The notes under the pieces are model-generated. The model was not told where the DNA came from and did no database searches. It saw only the letters and a list, made by a program, of their open reading frames with translations. The position numbers and the translations under genes are program-made. A stretch of 64,000 nucleotides of DNA from Carnobacterium_A antarcticum. GTDB taxonomy: Bacteria; Bacillota; Bacilli; Lactobacillales; Carnobacteriaceae. Shown here one piece after another: positions 26,237-34,424 of the stretch (position 1 is its first letter; the number at the start of each line of letters is the position of its first letter). Location of the stretch: assembly GCF_042658365.1 (NCBI RefSeq), contig NZ_JBHSQC010000006.1; one strand, given 5' to 3'.

Positions 26237-26587
26237 CTTAATTCCTCACTTCCTCCAATATACTGGTTTTTTCATTTCCTATAACTTTTAAGAAAAACAA
26301 ACGCTCATTTTATTAAATGAACCAATAAAAAAAGGCTATCTTTCCGGCAAGCAATAGTAAATCTTACTTCATGTTTAGAATACCATTAAAATTTTACCAC
26401 TTCAAATAATATGATACCGATTTCTAGAAATTCCTTCTCTTTCGCTCTTTTCTGTTTTAAATAAAATTGTCATTACGCGAATAGGTTGTAAAAAAAGGCT
26501 TCTGTTTGTTTTCCTTTCTTTTATTAATTTGGTATGATTAAGAATAGCAGCTTCATGTTGCAAATTGTTAACTAAAGGAGTTTTTTT
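26237..26587. other. Intergenic region between DUF948 and MscS genes
   Basis: 351 bases without a credible gene. It should hold the divergent promoters. An extended -10 element TGGTATGAT (TATGAT at 26533-26538) lies 50 bases before the MscS start. No clear hairpin terminator or repeat was seen. Confidence 0.5.
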
Positions 26588-27484
26588 TTGAATAACCAAA
26601 TGGACAGTTCGGTTACTACAGAAGTAGTAGAATCCGTTACCCAACAAACAAATGTTTTTATGGAATTCTGGCATAACATCAATTGGAATAAAATTTTAGC
26701 TTTTGGTGTGTCTAAAGCTCTGCAAATTCTTTTTTTCTTATTGATTTTTTTAGTGATAAAAAAGATAGGGAATGTCTTTATCCAGAAAACATTCCAAAAT
26801 TACCGTAAAAAGAAACACATCTCTTTAAGCCGGTTAGACACGCTAAATACCCTTACTCACAATCTTTTTAATTCTTTGCTGGGTTTCTTCTTAGCCTATG
26901 CCATTTTATCTGCTATAGGTATTCCAGTCGGTACATTGCTTGCTGGTGCCGGAGTTATCGGGTTAGCTTTATCTCTAGGCGCCCAAGGGTTCGTTAGCGA
27001 CATTGTCAATGGATTTTTCATTCTGCTTGAAAAACAAGTAGATGTAGGCGATGTAGTGGAATTAGATGAAATTTTTGGAACAGTAGTCGATGTTAATTTA
27101 AAAACCACAACTGTAAAAAGTTTTGATGGAACATTGAATTTTGTGCCCAATCGTTACATCACTATCGTCAGCAATAAGTCGCGAGAAGATATGCGTGCTC
27201 AAATCGATATCCGTCTCTTTCCTGATGCTGATATGGGTTTGGTCAACTCATTGATTGAACAAGTAAATGAACGTTTGGTACCGAAATACCCAGAAATCAC
27301 ACAAGCGCCTAATAATTTAGGTCTGCTCGATATTGGAAATGGGCAATTTGCCGTTCGGATCATCCTTTTTACACTTAATGGTAGCCAATATGATATTCAA
27401 AATACGTTTTTCCAAGAATACCTCTCTGCTCTGACAAAAGAAGGTATCGCTATTCCTGTCACTAATATCAACCTTCCAGACTGA
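26588..27484 (+). CDS. Small-conductance mechanosensitive channel (MscS family)
   Basis: The 298-residue membrane channel opens on membrane tension to release solutes during hypo-osmotic shock. It starts with TTG (CTAAAGGAG upstream). The pore helix TM3 is visible in GTLLAGAGVIGLALSLGAQGFVSDIVNGFFILLE, followed by the beta domain (VDVGDVVELDEIFGTVVDVNLKTTTVKSFDGTLNFVPN) and the alpha/beta cytoplasmic vestibule. Two earlier helices precede TM3. Length is like B. subtilis YkuT. It is alone in its transcription unit. Confidence 0.93.
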   Translation: MNNQMDSSVTTEVVESVTQQTNVFMEFWHNINWNKILAFGVSKALQILFFLLIFLVIKKIGNVFIQKTFQNYRKKKHISLSRLDTLNTLTHNLFNSLLGFFLAYAILSAIGIPVGTLLAGAGVIGLALSLGAQGFVSDIVNGFFILLEKQVDVGDVVELDEIFGTVVDVNLKTTTVKSFDGTLNFVPNRYITIVSNKSREDMRAQIDIRLFPDADMGLVNSLIEQVNERLVPKYPEITQAPNNLGLLDIGNGQFAVRIILFTLNGSQYDIQNTFFQEYLSALTKEGIAIPVTNINLPD

Positions 27485-27692
27485 ATCTGTCTTGGAGAAA
27501 AGCTACGCAACTCAGATTCTCTTTAGGGCAAAAGTCGCATAGACTTTTGCGGCAAAAAGAAATAAACTTGTTTTGAAGAGTGCTTAGACTTAAACTAAAA
27601 ATAAATAGCTGATTTGTTTGCTTTCTACTTAATGCACCCCAGTTATAAAGCTTAACAATGAATTAATTTTATTAGGAAAGGAGGAACAAAAA

Positions 27693-28844
27693 GTGTTAAA
27701 ACCGCCAAAAGTCCTGCTGTTAACAGGAAGCTACGGCAATGGTCATCTTGAAGTAGCCCATGCTTTGGTCGCTGAATTAAATAAGCGCGGCATAGCCGAT
27801 ATTGTTGTGTCTGATTTATTTTATGAAGCCCATCCTATCTTAACCAGTTTCACTAAACAACTTTACCTTAAAAGCTTTACTAAAGGACAAAGCATCTATG
27901 GCTTTTTATATTACAACTCCGATTACCGCATGACTGATTTCCGAATTGACCGAATCATTGACCGTTATGGATATGTTCGAATTAATCAATTGATGAATAC
28001 GCATGATTTCGATGTCGTCATCAATACTTTCCCCATGCAAGCTTTGCCGATTTACAAACAAAAAAATCAGCACACTGTTCCTTTTGTAAACGTGTTGACC
28101 GACTTTTGTTTGCATACACGCTGGGTATCAGATGAAATCAATCACTTTTTCGTTGCTTGTGGTTCTTTAAAAGAAGAACTCTTGGAATTAGGTATTGATG
28201 GAAAGAAAATAACCATATCTGGTATTCCGATCAAAGAAGCTTTTTACCAAACTGCTCTTCAACCATTGGACTCTTCCTCGGTCAACCAAAATCAAGCTGC
28301 ACAGCATGTCTTGATTTCTGCGGGAGCCTTTGGTGTACTTAAAAATCTACCTGCACTCATCAATAAACTAAGTGTTCAAAGCAACCTGATCTTAACTGTT
28401 ATTTGTGGTACAAACGAAGAACTTTATAATTCGCTGTCTAGCCAGTATGACGGAGTTCCCACTGTCCGTATCTTAAGTTATGTGAACGATATGGCTGCTC
28501 TCATGAAACAGGCTGACGTAATGGTTACCAAGTCTGGCGGCATTTCTCTTTCCGAAGCGCTGGCCCTTCAAGTCCCCTTAGTTTTGACGCCTGCTGTCCC
28601 AGGGCAAGAACGCGACAACGCTAACTTATTTGAACAAGAAGGTATGGCTATCACTACTCGTTCAGAAGATGAAATCGTTCCGGCGGTGCTTCAGGTGTTG
28701 AAGCAACCTTTCTTGGCCGATCATTTAAAAACGCAAATGAGTCGACATTTTTATCCTTATGCTGCTGCCACTATTGTTGACAGCGTCTTAGACATAATTG
28801 AAGAAACAGCTGGTGTAAAGGAGAATAATAATGAAAACAGCTAA
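27693..28844 (+). CDS. Diacylglycerol glucosyltransferase (MGDG synthase-like, UgtP type)
   Basis: This 383-residue GT28-type glycosyltransferase starts at GTG (AAAGGAGGAAC upstream). It has the MGDG-synthase N-terminal domain (LLTGSYGNGHLEVAHAL, the G-[AS]-G-H-type acceptor motif; VINTFPMQALP; VLTDFCLHTRWVS) and the C-terminal UDP-sugar domain (VMVTKSGGISLSEALALQVPLVLTPAVPGQERDN). Such enzymes (UgtP/YpfP) add glucose to diacylglycerol on the cytoplasmic face. It overlaps the LtaA-like gene by 14 bases, which strongly suggests the product glycolipid is the lipoteichoic acid anchor. It could alternatively be a single-sugar enzyme; processivity cannot be read. Confidence 0.88.
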   Translation: MLKPPKVLLLTGSYGNGHLEVAHALVAELNKRGIADIVVSDLFYEAHPILTSFTKQLYLKSFTKGQSIYGFLYYNSDYRMTDFRIDRIIDRYGYVRINQLMNTHDFDVVINTFPMQALPIYKQKNQHTVPFVNVLTDFCLHTRWVSDEINHFFVACGSLKEELLELGIDGKKITISGIPIKEAFYQTALQPLDSSSVNQNQAAQHVLISAGAFGVLKNLPALINKLSVQSNLILTVICGTNEELYNSLSSQYDGVPTVRILSYVNDMAALMKQADVMVTKSGGISLSEALALQVPLVLTPAVPGQERDNANLFEQEGMAITTRSEDEIVPAVLQVLKQPFLADHLKTQMSRHFYPYAAATIVDSVLDIIEETAGVKENNNENS

Positions 28845-29979
28845 ATTAGTAATGGATAAAGAGTTTATTTTTCTGCTTCTAGCACTAATGCTAGTTGAGT
28901 ACGTCCGCGCAGCTTATGTTATTAGTTACTTGCCTGTCCAAGCTGCCGTGAGCAACCAATTTTCTGTGGCTTTTGTTGGTTTAGCTGTCAGTTTGCATTT
29001 TATCAGTGATGCTTTTTCTAATTTTCAAATCGGTTTTCTAATGAATCGGTTTGGGGTCAAAAAAGTTGTTTCACTGTCGTTTATCCTATGCACATTGGCT
29101 TTGATCAGTGTTCCATTGCTCCAGTTTAATTCTTTTTCTATTCTGATGGCGGCAATTGTGCTTGGTTTCGGAGCTTGTCCGATTTGGATCATCGTTTTAG
29201 CACGAGCAAGCAACGGTGCACGTGGTTCGAATATGGGATTGGTTTATTTTTGCTGGTTGGTTGGAATCGCTGGCGGAGTCATTTTGATGAATTACTTAAT
29301 GGATATCCATTTGCTCTTTGCTTATTGGCTATTGCCTGTCTTGCTGTTGATCGGTTTTATTTTCTTTAAATTCTCTGGAGAACACCCCAGCCCTAACAAA
29401 GAAAATCAATCGTTTAAAGAAGTTTTGCTTCAAGCTGCTGTAGTCTTAAAAAGAAGCCGAAATATATTACCCGGCACATTGATGCAGAGTATTGCAGTAG
29501 GGATGATGATTCCTATCCTTCCTACATTTGCTTTACAAGATCTTCAATTTAAATACAGTCAGTATACACTTTTAATTGTGTCCGCTGGTTTGACAGCAGC
29601 CGTTTTTATGATTCCTTTAGGCCGCTTGACAGACCATTTTAAGACTAAAGGAATGTTCATCAGCGGGTTTGCTCTTTTTGGAGCTGGCTTGATTCTATTG
29701 ACAACGACTCTCTCTTTAAACCTTGTTTTTCTTACTGTGATCGCTTTAGCCCTTGCCTATACAACGTATCTTCCATCTTGGAACGCTTATGTAGCGAGCA
29801 GTATCCATCATGAAGATCAAAATGTCAGCTGGGGAATCATTTCTTCTTTTCAAGGAGTCGGCACTATGCTAGGACCGATTATTGGCGGTTTGATCGCTAC
29901 CTTAGGCTCAGGGGTCACGATTTTAATCAGCGGTTTGCTTTTTATCGTTATGGCTCTTTTTTATTTCGTTTTAAAATAA
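28831..29979 (+). CDS. ltaA: MFS transporter, likely LtaA-type glycolipid flippase
   Basis: The 382-residue 12-helix major facilitator protein has a conserved charged motif in the first helix (MLVEYVRAAYVISYLP) and the MFS loop motifs MNRFGVKKVVSLSF and GRLTDHFKTKG. Direct overlap with the glucosyltransferase gene mirrors the ypfP-ltaA operon of Staphylococcus aureus, where LtaA flips diglucosyl-diacylglycerol across the membrane for lipoteichoic acid synthesis. Assignment as LtaA rests mainly on this context plus general similarity; a drug-efflux role is the main alternative. It ends at a strong terminator. Confidence 0.75.
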   Translation: MKTAKLVMDKEFIFLLLALMLVEYVRAAYVISYLPVQAAVSNQFSVAFVGLAVSLHFISDAFSNFQIGFLMNRFGVKKVVSLSFILCTLALISVPLLQFNSFSILMAAIVLGFGACPIWIIVLARASNGARGSNMGLVYFCWLVGIAGGVILMNYLMDIHLLFAYWLLPVLLLIGFIFFKFSGEHPSPNKENQSFKEVLLQAAVVLKRSRNILPGTLMQSIAVGMMIPILPTFALQDLQFKYSQYTLLIVSAGLTAAVFMIPLGRLTDHFKTKGMFISGFALFGAGLILLTTTLSLNLVFLTVIALALAYTTYLPSWNAYVASSIHHEDQNVSWGIISSFQGVGTMLGPIIGGLIATLGSGVTILISGLLFIVMALFYFVLK

Positions 29980-29982
29980 ACA

Positions 29983-30036
29983 ACAAAAAGGCAGACCACT
30001 TGTTGATTCGTCAACAGGCAGTCTGCCTTTTTGTTG
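29983..30036 (+). terminator. Bidirectional terminator, ltaA-like / cbpB
   Basis: AACAACAAAAAGGCAGAC and its complement flank an inner TGTTGA/TCAACA hairpin. The outer A and T runs suit both the plus-strand operon and the convergent minus-strand gene. Confidence 0.85.
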
Positions 30037-30039
30037 TGT

Positions 30040-30516
30040 TTAAACACATTCAATTTTTCTTTTAACTTCATATTTATTTTCAAATTCGTGAGCAATTCGG
30101 TTTGTTGCTTTAAGAATTTCACTGCGGGTCACAATTCCTGTGAAACTGCCATCGTCACTAGCCACACAAACAAAAGAATAGCGAACCAATAGATGAAGCA
30201 CTTCTTCAAGTTCATATGGATTATCGATGACGGGAAAATCGGTTTGCATAACCTCTTCAACCCGAATGTCTCCCAGCTTGTCAAAATTAAGGTTTTCAAT
30301 CCCTGTTATTGCATCAATGATCATCGGCATCGAAATCAACCCTCTTAATTTATATTCTGTATCTAATACTGGAATCACGTTATAGCCTATTTTTGTCAAG
30401 ACCAGCAAAGCATGATCTAAGCGGTTCGTCATTTGGATATGCGCTACCCGTTCTGCTGGAATCAAAAAACTTTCTTGATTTTCTAGTAACATTTTCGCCA
30501 TTTCTTTCCCTATCAT
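30040..30516 (-). CDS. cbpB: CBS-domain protein, CbpB/DarB type
   Basis: The 158-residue protein consists of two CBS domains (AHIQMTNRLDHALLVLTKIGYNVIPVLDTEYKLRGLIS and DFPVIDNPYELEEVLHLLVRYSFVCVASDDGSFTGIVTRSEILKA) with no attached enzyme. Size and sequence match CbpB of Listeria and DarB of Bacillus, cyclic-di-AMP-binding proteins that in the apo form activate Rel and pyruvate carboxylase. Ligand binding here is inferred from the family. Monocistronic; terminates at the shared hairpin. Confidence 0.85.
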   Translation of the reverse strand: MIGKEMAKMLLENQESFLIPAERVAHIQMTNRLDHALLVLTKIGYNVIPVLDTEYKLRGLISMPMIIDAITGIENLNFDKLGDIRVEEVMQTDFPVIDNPYELEEVLHLLVRYSFVCVASDDGSFTGIVTRSEILKATNRIAHEFENKYEVKRKIECV

Positions 30517-30665
30517 GTCTATCAGGTTCCTTCCTTATGAGTAATAAACTCCCTATTCATTTTACGCGAAATCATTTAAAATGAATAGTAAAACCTAATC
30601 TTTTTAAACTAAAATTAACGCTTGCGTCTTCGAACTAAAAATGCTGTTTTCTAGTCGTTCAGCTT

Positions 30666-31181
30666 TTATATTCTAGAAAAAGTTTGTTCTAATTCACCTA
30701 TAGGATGATTTTTACGATCGTAGTAAGTCACTTTGACCGCTTCTTTCGATGCTTCGACAATAGCGTACGTCTTTAAAGGATAAGCCCCACGCGGAAGCAA
30801 GATACTGCCTGGGTTTAATAACACCATACCATCGACCATTTCAACACCCAGTTCATGAGTATGACCAAAAAAGGCAAGTTTTACTTGAGCTTCTTTTGCT
30901 GCCGTCAACAGCGTCTGCATTGAGTTCTTTACATCATGCAAATGCCCATGGACCCACAATATCCGTTCGCCGTCTATTTCTTCCACTCGTGAAGGCAGAT
31001 AAGGTTCATCAAAATCCATATTTCCTTTAACGGACATCATTTCTTCCCACACAGAGTCCGTTGTGGCCAATTCTGAATCGCCACAATGAATCATAGCATC
31101 TACTTTTCCTTTGTATCGGTTGATCAATTCAACTAAGATATCTCTATCGCCATGACTATCGCTAACAACAAGAACTTTCAT
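30666..31181 (-). CDS. YfcE/YsnB-family metallophosphoesterase
   Basis: This 171-residue calcineurin-like phosphoesterase has metal-binding motifs D-x-H in VVSDSHGDRDIL, GD in MIHCGDSE, the GNMD block (VKGNMDFDE), and WVHGHLHD and FFGHTHELG. The ATG at 31181 has GAGGTGGATAAGA before it and gives the canonical MKVLVVSDSHGD start; an upstream ATG at 31220 would overlap the rph-rdgB gene. It directly follows rph-rdgB, an order seen in many Firmicutes (rph-rdgB-ysnB). Substrate is unknown. Confidence 0.9.
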   Translation of the reverse strand: MKVLVVSDSHGDRDILVELINRYKGKVDAMIHCGDSELATTDSVWEEMMSVKGNMDFDEPYLPSRVEEIDGERILWVHGHLHDVKNSMQTLLTAAKEAQVKLAFFGHTHELGVEMVDGMVLLNPGSILLPRGAYPLKTYAIVEASKEAVKVTYYDRKNHPIGELEQTFSRI

Positions 31182-31204
31182 TCTTATCCACCTCATCCAT
31201 TCCG

Positions 31205-32566
31205 CTAATTTTTTATCCACTTATCCCATACTTCTTCTAATTTCATTAAAGCGACCGCACGGTGACTCATCTTATTTTTTTCATCTTCTGATAACTCTGC
31301 CATTGTCTTTTCTTTGCTGGGCACATAAAATAAGGGATCATAGCCAAACCCGTTTTTACCGCGGGGAATGCTTAAAATCGTGCCTTCTACTTCGCCTTCA
31401 ACGACCAAACTTTCTTTTCCAGGAAGTGCTAAAGCCAATGTGCAATGAAACTGAGCTGTTCGTTCTGCCGCGGGTATCCCTGTTAATTCATGCAGCAGTT
31501 TGGCATTATTCGCTGCATCACTCTTTGGTTCGCCTGCAAAACGAGCCGAATAAACACCAGGTTGACCATCTAAAGCATCTACTTTCAAACCTGAATCATC
31601 TGCTAACACCAACATGTTAAACGTTTCAGCAATCGTTTCAGCTTTTAACAATGCGTTTTCTGCAAACGTGGTACCCGTTTCTTCAACCTCTGGAATCTCT
31701 GGGTAATCGCGCATTGTTTTGACTTGCAATCCTTTTTTAGCAAAAAGTGCTTCAAACTCACGAGCTTTCCCAGGGTTATTGGTAGCAATTAAAATAGTAT
31801 CCGTTGGAATCAAAGGCTCTTGAGGTTCCACCATTTTAATTTTTTGGTTGGCTTGGATAGCTTGATTCTGTATTTTCACCAATTCATCAATGCCTTTTTC
31901 TCCTAAAGCCAGCATTTCAGATAATTGTGTATTGGAAAATGTGGCTTCTTCCCCTGTTCCTTGGATCTCAACAAATTGACCACTAGCGGTCATAACCAGA
32001 TTCATATCAACGTCCGCAGAACTATCTTCTACATAGTTTAAATCCAAAATGGCTTCTCCTGCTTTAGATATTCCCACACTGATAGCTGCAATATTTTCTT
32101 TAATAGGATCTTCAACAAGCTGTCCGCTCTCTAACAGCGTTTGTACGGCCAATTTAAGCGCTACAAAAGCCCCTGTAATGCTCGCTGTTCTAGTTCCTCC
32201 ATCAGCTTGGATAACGTCACAATCGACTGTGATCGAGCGTTCTCCTAATTTTTCTAAATCTACGACTGAACGCAAGGAACGTGCAATCAATCGCTGTATC
32301 TCCATTGTCCGTCCCGTCAATTTACCTTTAGCGGCTTCGCGAATGGTACGTGTGTTGGTCGCTCTGGGCAACATACTGTATTCTGCATGTACCCATCCAC
32401 GACCTTGTCCGCGCATAAAAGGCGGAACTTTCGTTTCAATTGTTGCATTGCAAATCACTTTTGTATCGCCAAAAGAAACCAATACGGAACCTTCAGGATG
32501 TTTCAAATAATTTGTTTCTATGGTAACCAAACGAAGTTCATCGTTTTTTCGTTCATCTATTCGCAT
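31205..32566 (-). CDS. rph: Fused RNase PH and XTP/dITP diphosphatase (Rph-RdgB)
   Basis: The 453-residue fusion of two enzymes has residues 1 to about 245 as RNase PH (MRIDERKNDELRLVTIETNYLKHPEGSVL, GRTMEIQRLIARSLRSVVDL, DCDVIQADGGTRTASITGAF), the phosphorolytic 3'-exonuclease that trims tRNA ends. Residues about 255-453 are RdgB/Ham1 (ILIATNNPGKAREFEALF, LADDSGLKVDALDGQPGVYSARFAG, GFGYDPLFY, MSHRAVAL), which cleans XTP/dITP from the nucleotide pool. The reading frame is continuous, without a stop between them. In many Firmicutes these are adjacent separate genes, so this looks like a true gene fusion. Confidence 0.94.
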   Translation of the reverse strand: MRIDERKNDELRLVTIETNYLKHPEGSVLVSFGDTKVICNATIETKVPPFMRGQGRGWVHAEYSMLPRATNTRTIREAAKGKLTGRTMEIQRLIARSLRSVVDLEKLGERSITVDCDVIQADGGTRTASITGAFVALKLAVQTLLESGQLVEDPIKENIAAISVGISKAGEAILDLNYVEDSSADVDMNLVMTASGQFVEIQGTGEEATFSNTQLSEMLALGEKGIDELVKIQNQAIQANQKIKMVEPQEPLIPTDTILIATNNPGKAREFEALFAKKGLQVKTMRDYPEIPEVEETGTTFAENALLKAETIAETFNMLVLADDSGLKVDALDGQPGVYSARFAGEPKSDAANNAKLLHELTGIPAAERTAQFHCTLALALPGKESLVVEGEVEGTILSIPRGKNGFGYDPLFYVPSKEKTMAELSEDEKNKMSHRAVALMKLEEVWDKWIKN

Positions 32567-32592
32567 GTTTCTCCTCTATTCCCAGTACGGTT

Positions 32593-33402
32593 TTACCGTC
32601 CCAATGTGATGTGTTCTACCGTTATTTTTTCCATGTCCAACCACTCTGAAGCAATTTCATGAAACATTTGCGTAGAGCCTGTTGTATAAAAGTTATGTTC
32701 TATATGTGTTCTACTCTTACTATCATCTGCCAAATCAAAATAATCTAGAATCGTGCTCACTTCACTAACCGTCTCAGCCCCTGAATCGATCAACGTTACC
32801 GAATCCCCCATAACGTTTTGGATAATCGGCCGCAGTAAAGGATAATGTGTGCAGCCCAAAATAAGAGTATCCAAATTGTCTTTCTTTAAAGGCCGCAATG
32901 TTTCAGCTACGATTTTTTTAGCAATGGCGCTATTGTATTCATTACTTTCAACGATCGGAACAAACTTAGGACAAGCTAAACTCGTGACAATTGCTTTAGT
33001 ATCTTTTGAATGGATCATTTTTTTGTATTGATCGCTTTTAACCGTCCCTGCTGTTCCAATCACACCAATTCGATTATTTTTGGTCGCTTTGATGGAGGCC
33101 CGACTTCCTGGCAAAATCACACCGATTACAGGAATAGCTAATTTCTTTTTGATATCTTCTAAAGCAGCAGCTGTCGCTGTATTGCAGGCAATGACTAACA
33201 TTTTGATGTCTTTATCCAGTAAAAAATGAGTCATTTCCCAGGTAAACTTACGTACTTGTTCTTCAGGTCTAGGACCATAGGGGCATCTGGCTGTGTCGCC
33301 GACATAATAAATGGACTCGTTCGGCAATTGACGCATTGCTTCTTTGACTACCGTTAGACCCCCTACACCAGAATCAATAAAACCTATCGCTTGTTTTTTC
33401 AT
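32593..33402 (-). CDS. murI: Glutamate racemase
   Basis: MurI (269 residues) makes D-glutamate for peptidoglycan stem peptides. The two catalytic cysteines are in LVIACNTATAAAL and LILGCTHYPLL; substrate-binding IGFIDSGVGGLTVVKEA and YVGDTARCPYGPR are intact. The ATG at 33402 is preferred (AAAGG 9 bases upstream); a TTG three codons earlier abuts the ribosome-binding site. It lies upstream of rph-rdgB with a 26-base gap, so murI, rph-rdgB and the phosphoesterase form one operon. Confidence 0.95.
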   Translation of the reverse strand: MKKQAIGFIDSGVGGLTVVKEAMRQLPNESIYYVGDTARCPYGPRPEEQVRKFTWEMTHFLLDKDIKMLVIACNTATAAALEDIKKKLAIPVIGVILPGSRASIKATKNNRIGVIGTAGTVKSDQYKKMIHSKDTKAIVTSLACPKFVPIVESNEYNSAIAKKIVAETLRPLKKDNLDTLILGCTHYPLLRPIIQNVMGDSVTLIDSGAETVSEVSTILDYFDLADDSKSRTHIEHNFYTTGSTQMFHEIASEWLDMEKITVEHITLGR

Positions 33403-33613
33403 CTCTAACAACCTTTATGTGAAATCATTTTTTTCTTACCTCTATCTTCCCTTTTTTTCAAGAAAAATTCAAGCGCAATAGAAAAATACTTATTGTTTCT
33501 TCGCTTCTTCTACTATTTAGGTACCTCCATATTAAAGCTTGTAAAAAAGATAGGCTTCTTTCGGATTCCACGTTATAATAGAATTAGAAGATTAATGAGG
33601 TGAATAGAGAACA

Positions 33614-34360
33614 ATGAAAGATCAAAAAACAACTATCGACTTAAATGAATTACACGGAACTGTTCCATTATTTGGTTATGCTTTAATCCGTGACGCTCTT
33701 ATCCCAAACTTATTAGGCAAAGAGACCAATGAAATGTTGTATTGGGCAGGTAAAGAACTCGCCAGACAATATCCGTTGAGCAGTTTTCAAGACAACGTCC
33801 TTTTTTTTGAAAAGACTGGTTTCGGAACTTTATCTTTAATGAATCAACGGAAGAATACAACACTTTATAGTCTTTCTGGTGCTATTGTCACAGAACGCTT
33901 AACGGCTGTTTTACAACCTAGTTTTAATTTAGAAGCCGGTTTTTTAGCTGAGCAAGTCCAGCAGCAAGAAGGCCTTTATACAGAAGCTATCTATGAAGTG
34001 AATGTGAAAAAGAAAGAAGTGATCCTCACTCTTCAATGGGATACAAAAGACCGCGTTTCAATTACAGAATCAATAAATCCGTTCATTATCAGTGAAGCAG
34101 AAAACAAACCAGCAGAAATGGTGGATTCAGTTTTAGCTGGTGTTGCTGATAGTAATGAAAAGAAAGAAAGTACGCTTGAGAAAATGGATAAAGAATTTGC
34201 TGAACCGATTGCTGAGGCCATTGATGAAACACTGGAAGAACTGTTAGACGAGAACGGCGAATCAGACTCTCACCCAGCAGAAGACACAGAGTTCACCGCT
34301 GAAGAGTCCTCTGTATTTGAACATTTCCCTACTCGTTCTTCAAAGCATAAAAAAATATAA
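33614..34360 (+). CDS. yslB: YslB family protein (DUF2507) with acidic C-terminal extension
   Basis: In this 248-residue protein the first 145 residues match the YslB/DUF2507 family (VPLFGYALIRDALIPNLLGKETNEMLYWAGKELARQYP; GFLAEQVQQQEGLYTEA), whose members adopt a heme NO-binding-like or V4R-type fold; function unknown. The remaining 100 residues are a low-complexity acidic tail rich in Glu, Asp, Ala and Ser, ending in basic SSKHKKI, which the usual 150-residue family lacks. It is divergent from murI and convergent with the ABC exporter genes. Confidence 0.85.
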   Translation: MKDQKTTIDLNELHGTVPLFGYALIRDALIPNLLGKETNEMLYWAGKELARQYPLSSFQDNVLFFEKTGFGTLSLMNQRKNTTLYSLSGAIVTERLTAVLQPSFNLEAGFLAEQVQQQEGLYTEAIYEVNVKKKEVILTLQWDTKDRVSITESINPFIISEAENKPAEMVDSVLAGVADSNEKKESTLEKMDKEFAEPIAEAIDETLEELLDENGESDSHPAEDTEFTAEESSVFEHFPTRSSKHKKI

Positions 34361-34413
34361 AAAAACTCTCAACTCCGTCTTTCCCTAAGAAAAGATGAGG
34401 TTGAGAGTTTTTT
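34361..34413 (+). terminator. Bidirectional terminator, yslB / ABC exporter
   Basis: AAAAAACTCTCAAC pairs with GTTGAGAGTTTTTT, with an inner CTTT/AAAG stem. T-tracts occur on both sides. Confidence 0.85.
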
Positions 34414-34424
34414 GTAACCTTCAT

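Noticed and set aside
26402..26674. 90-codon minus-strand frame opposite the MscS start
   Set aside because: Overlaps the MscS gene start and its upstream region, with no ribosome-binding site and low-complexity product.
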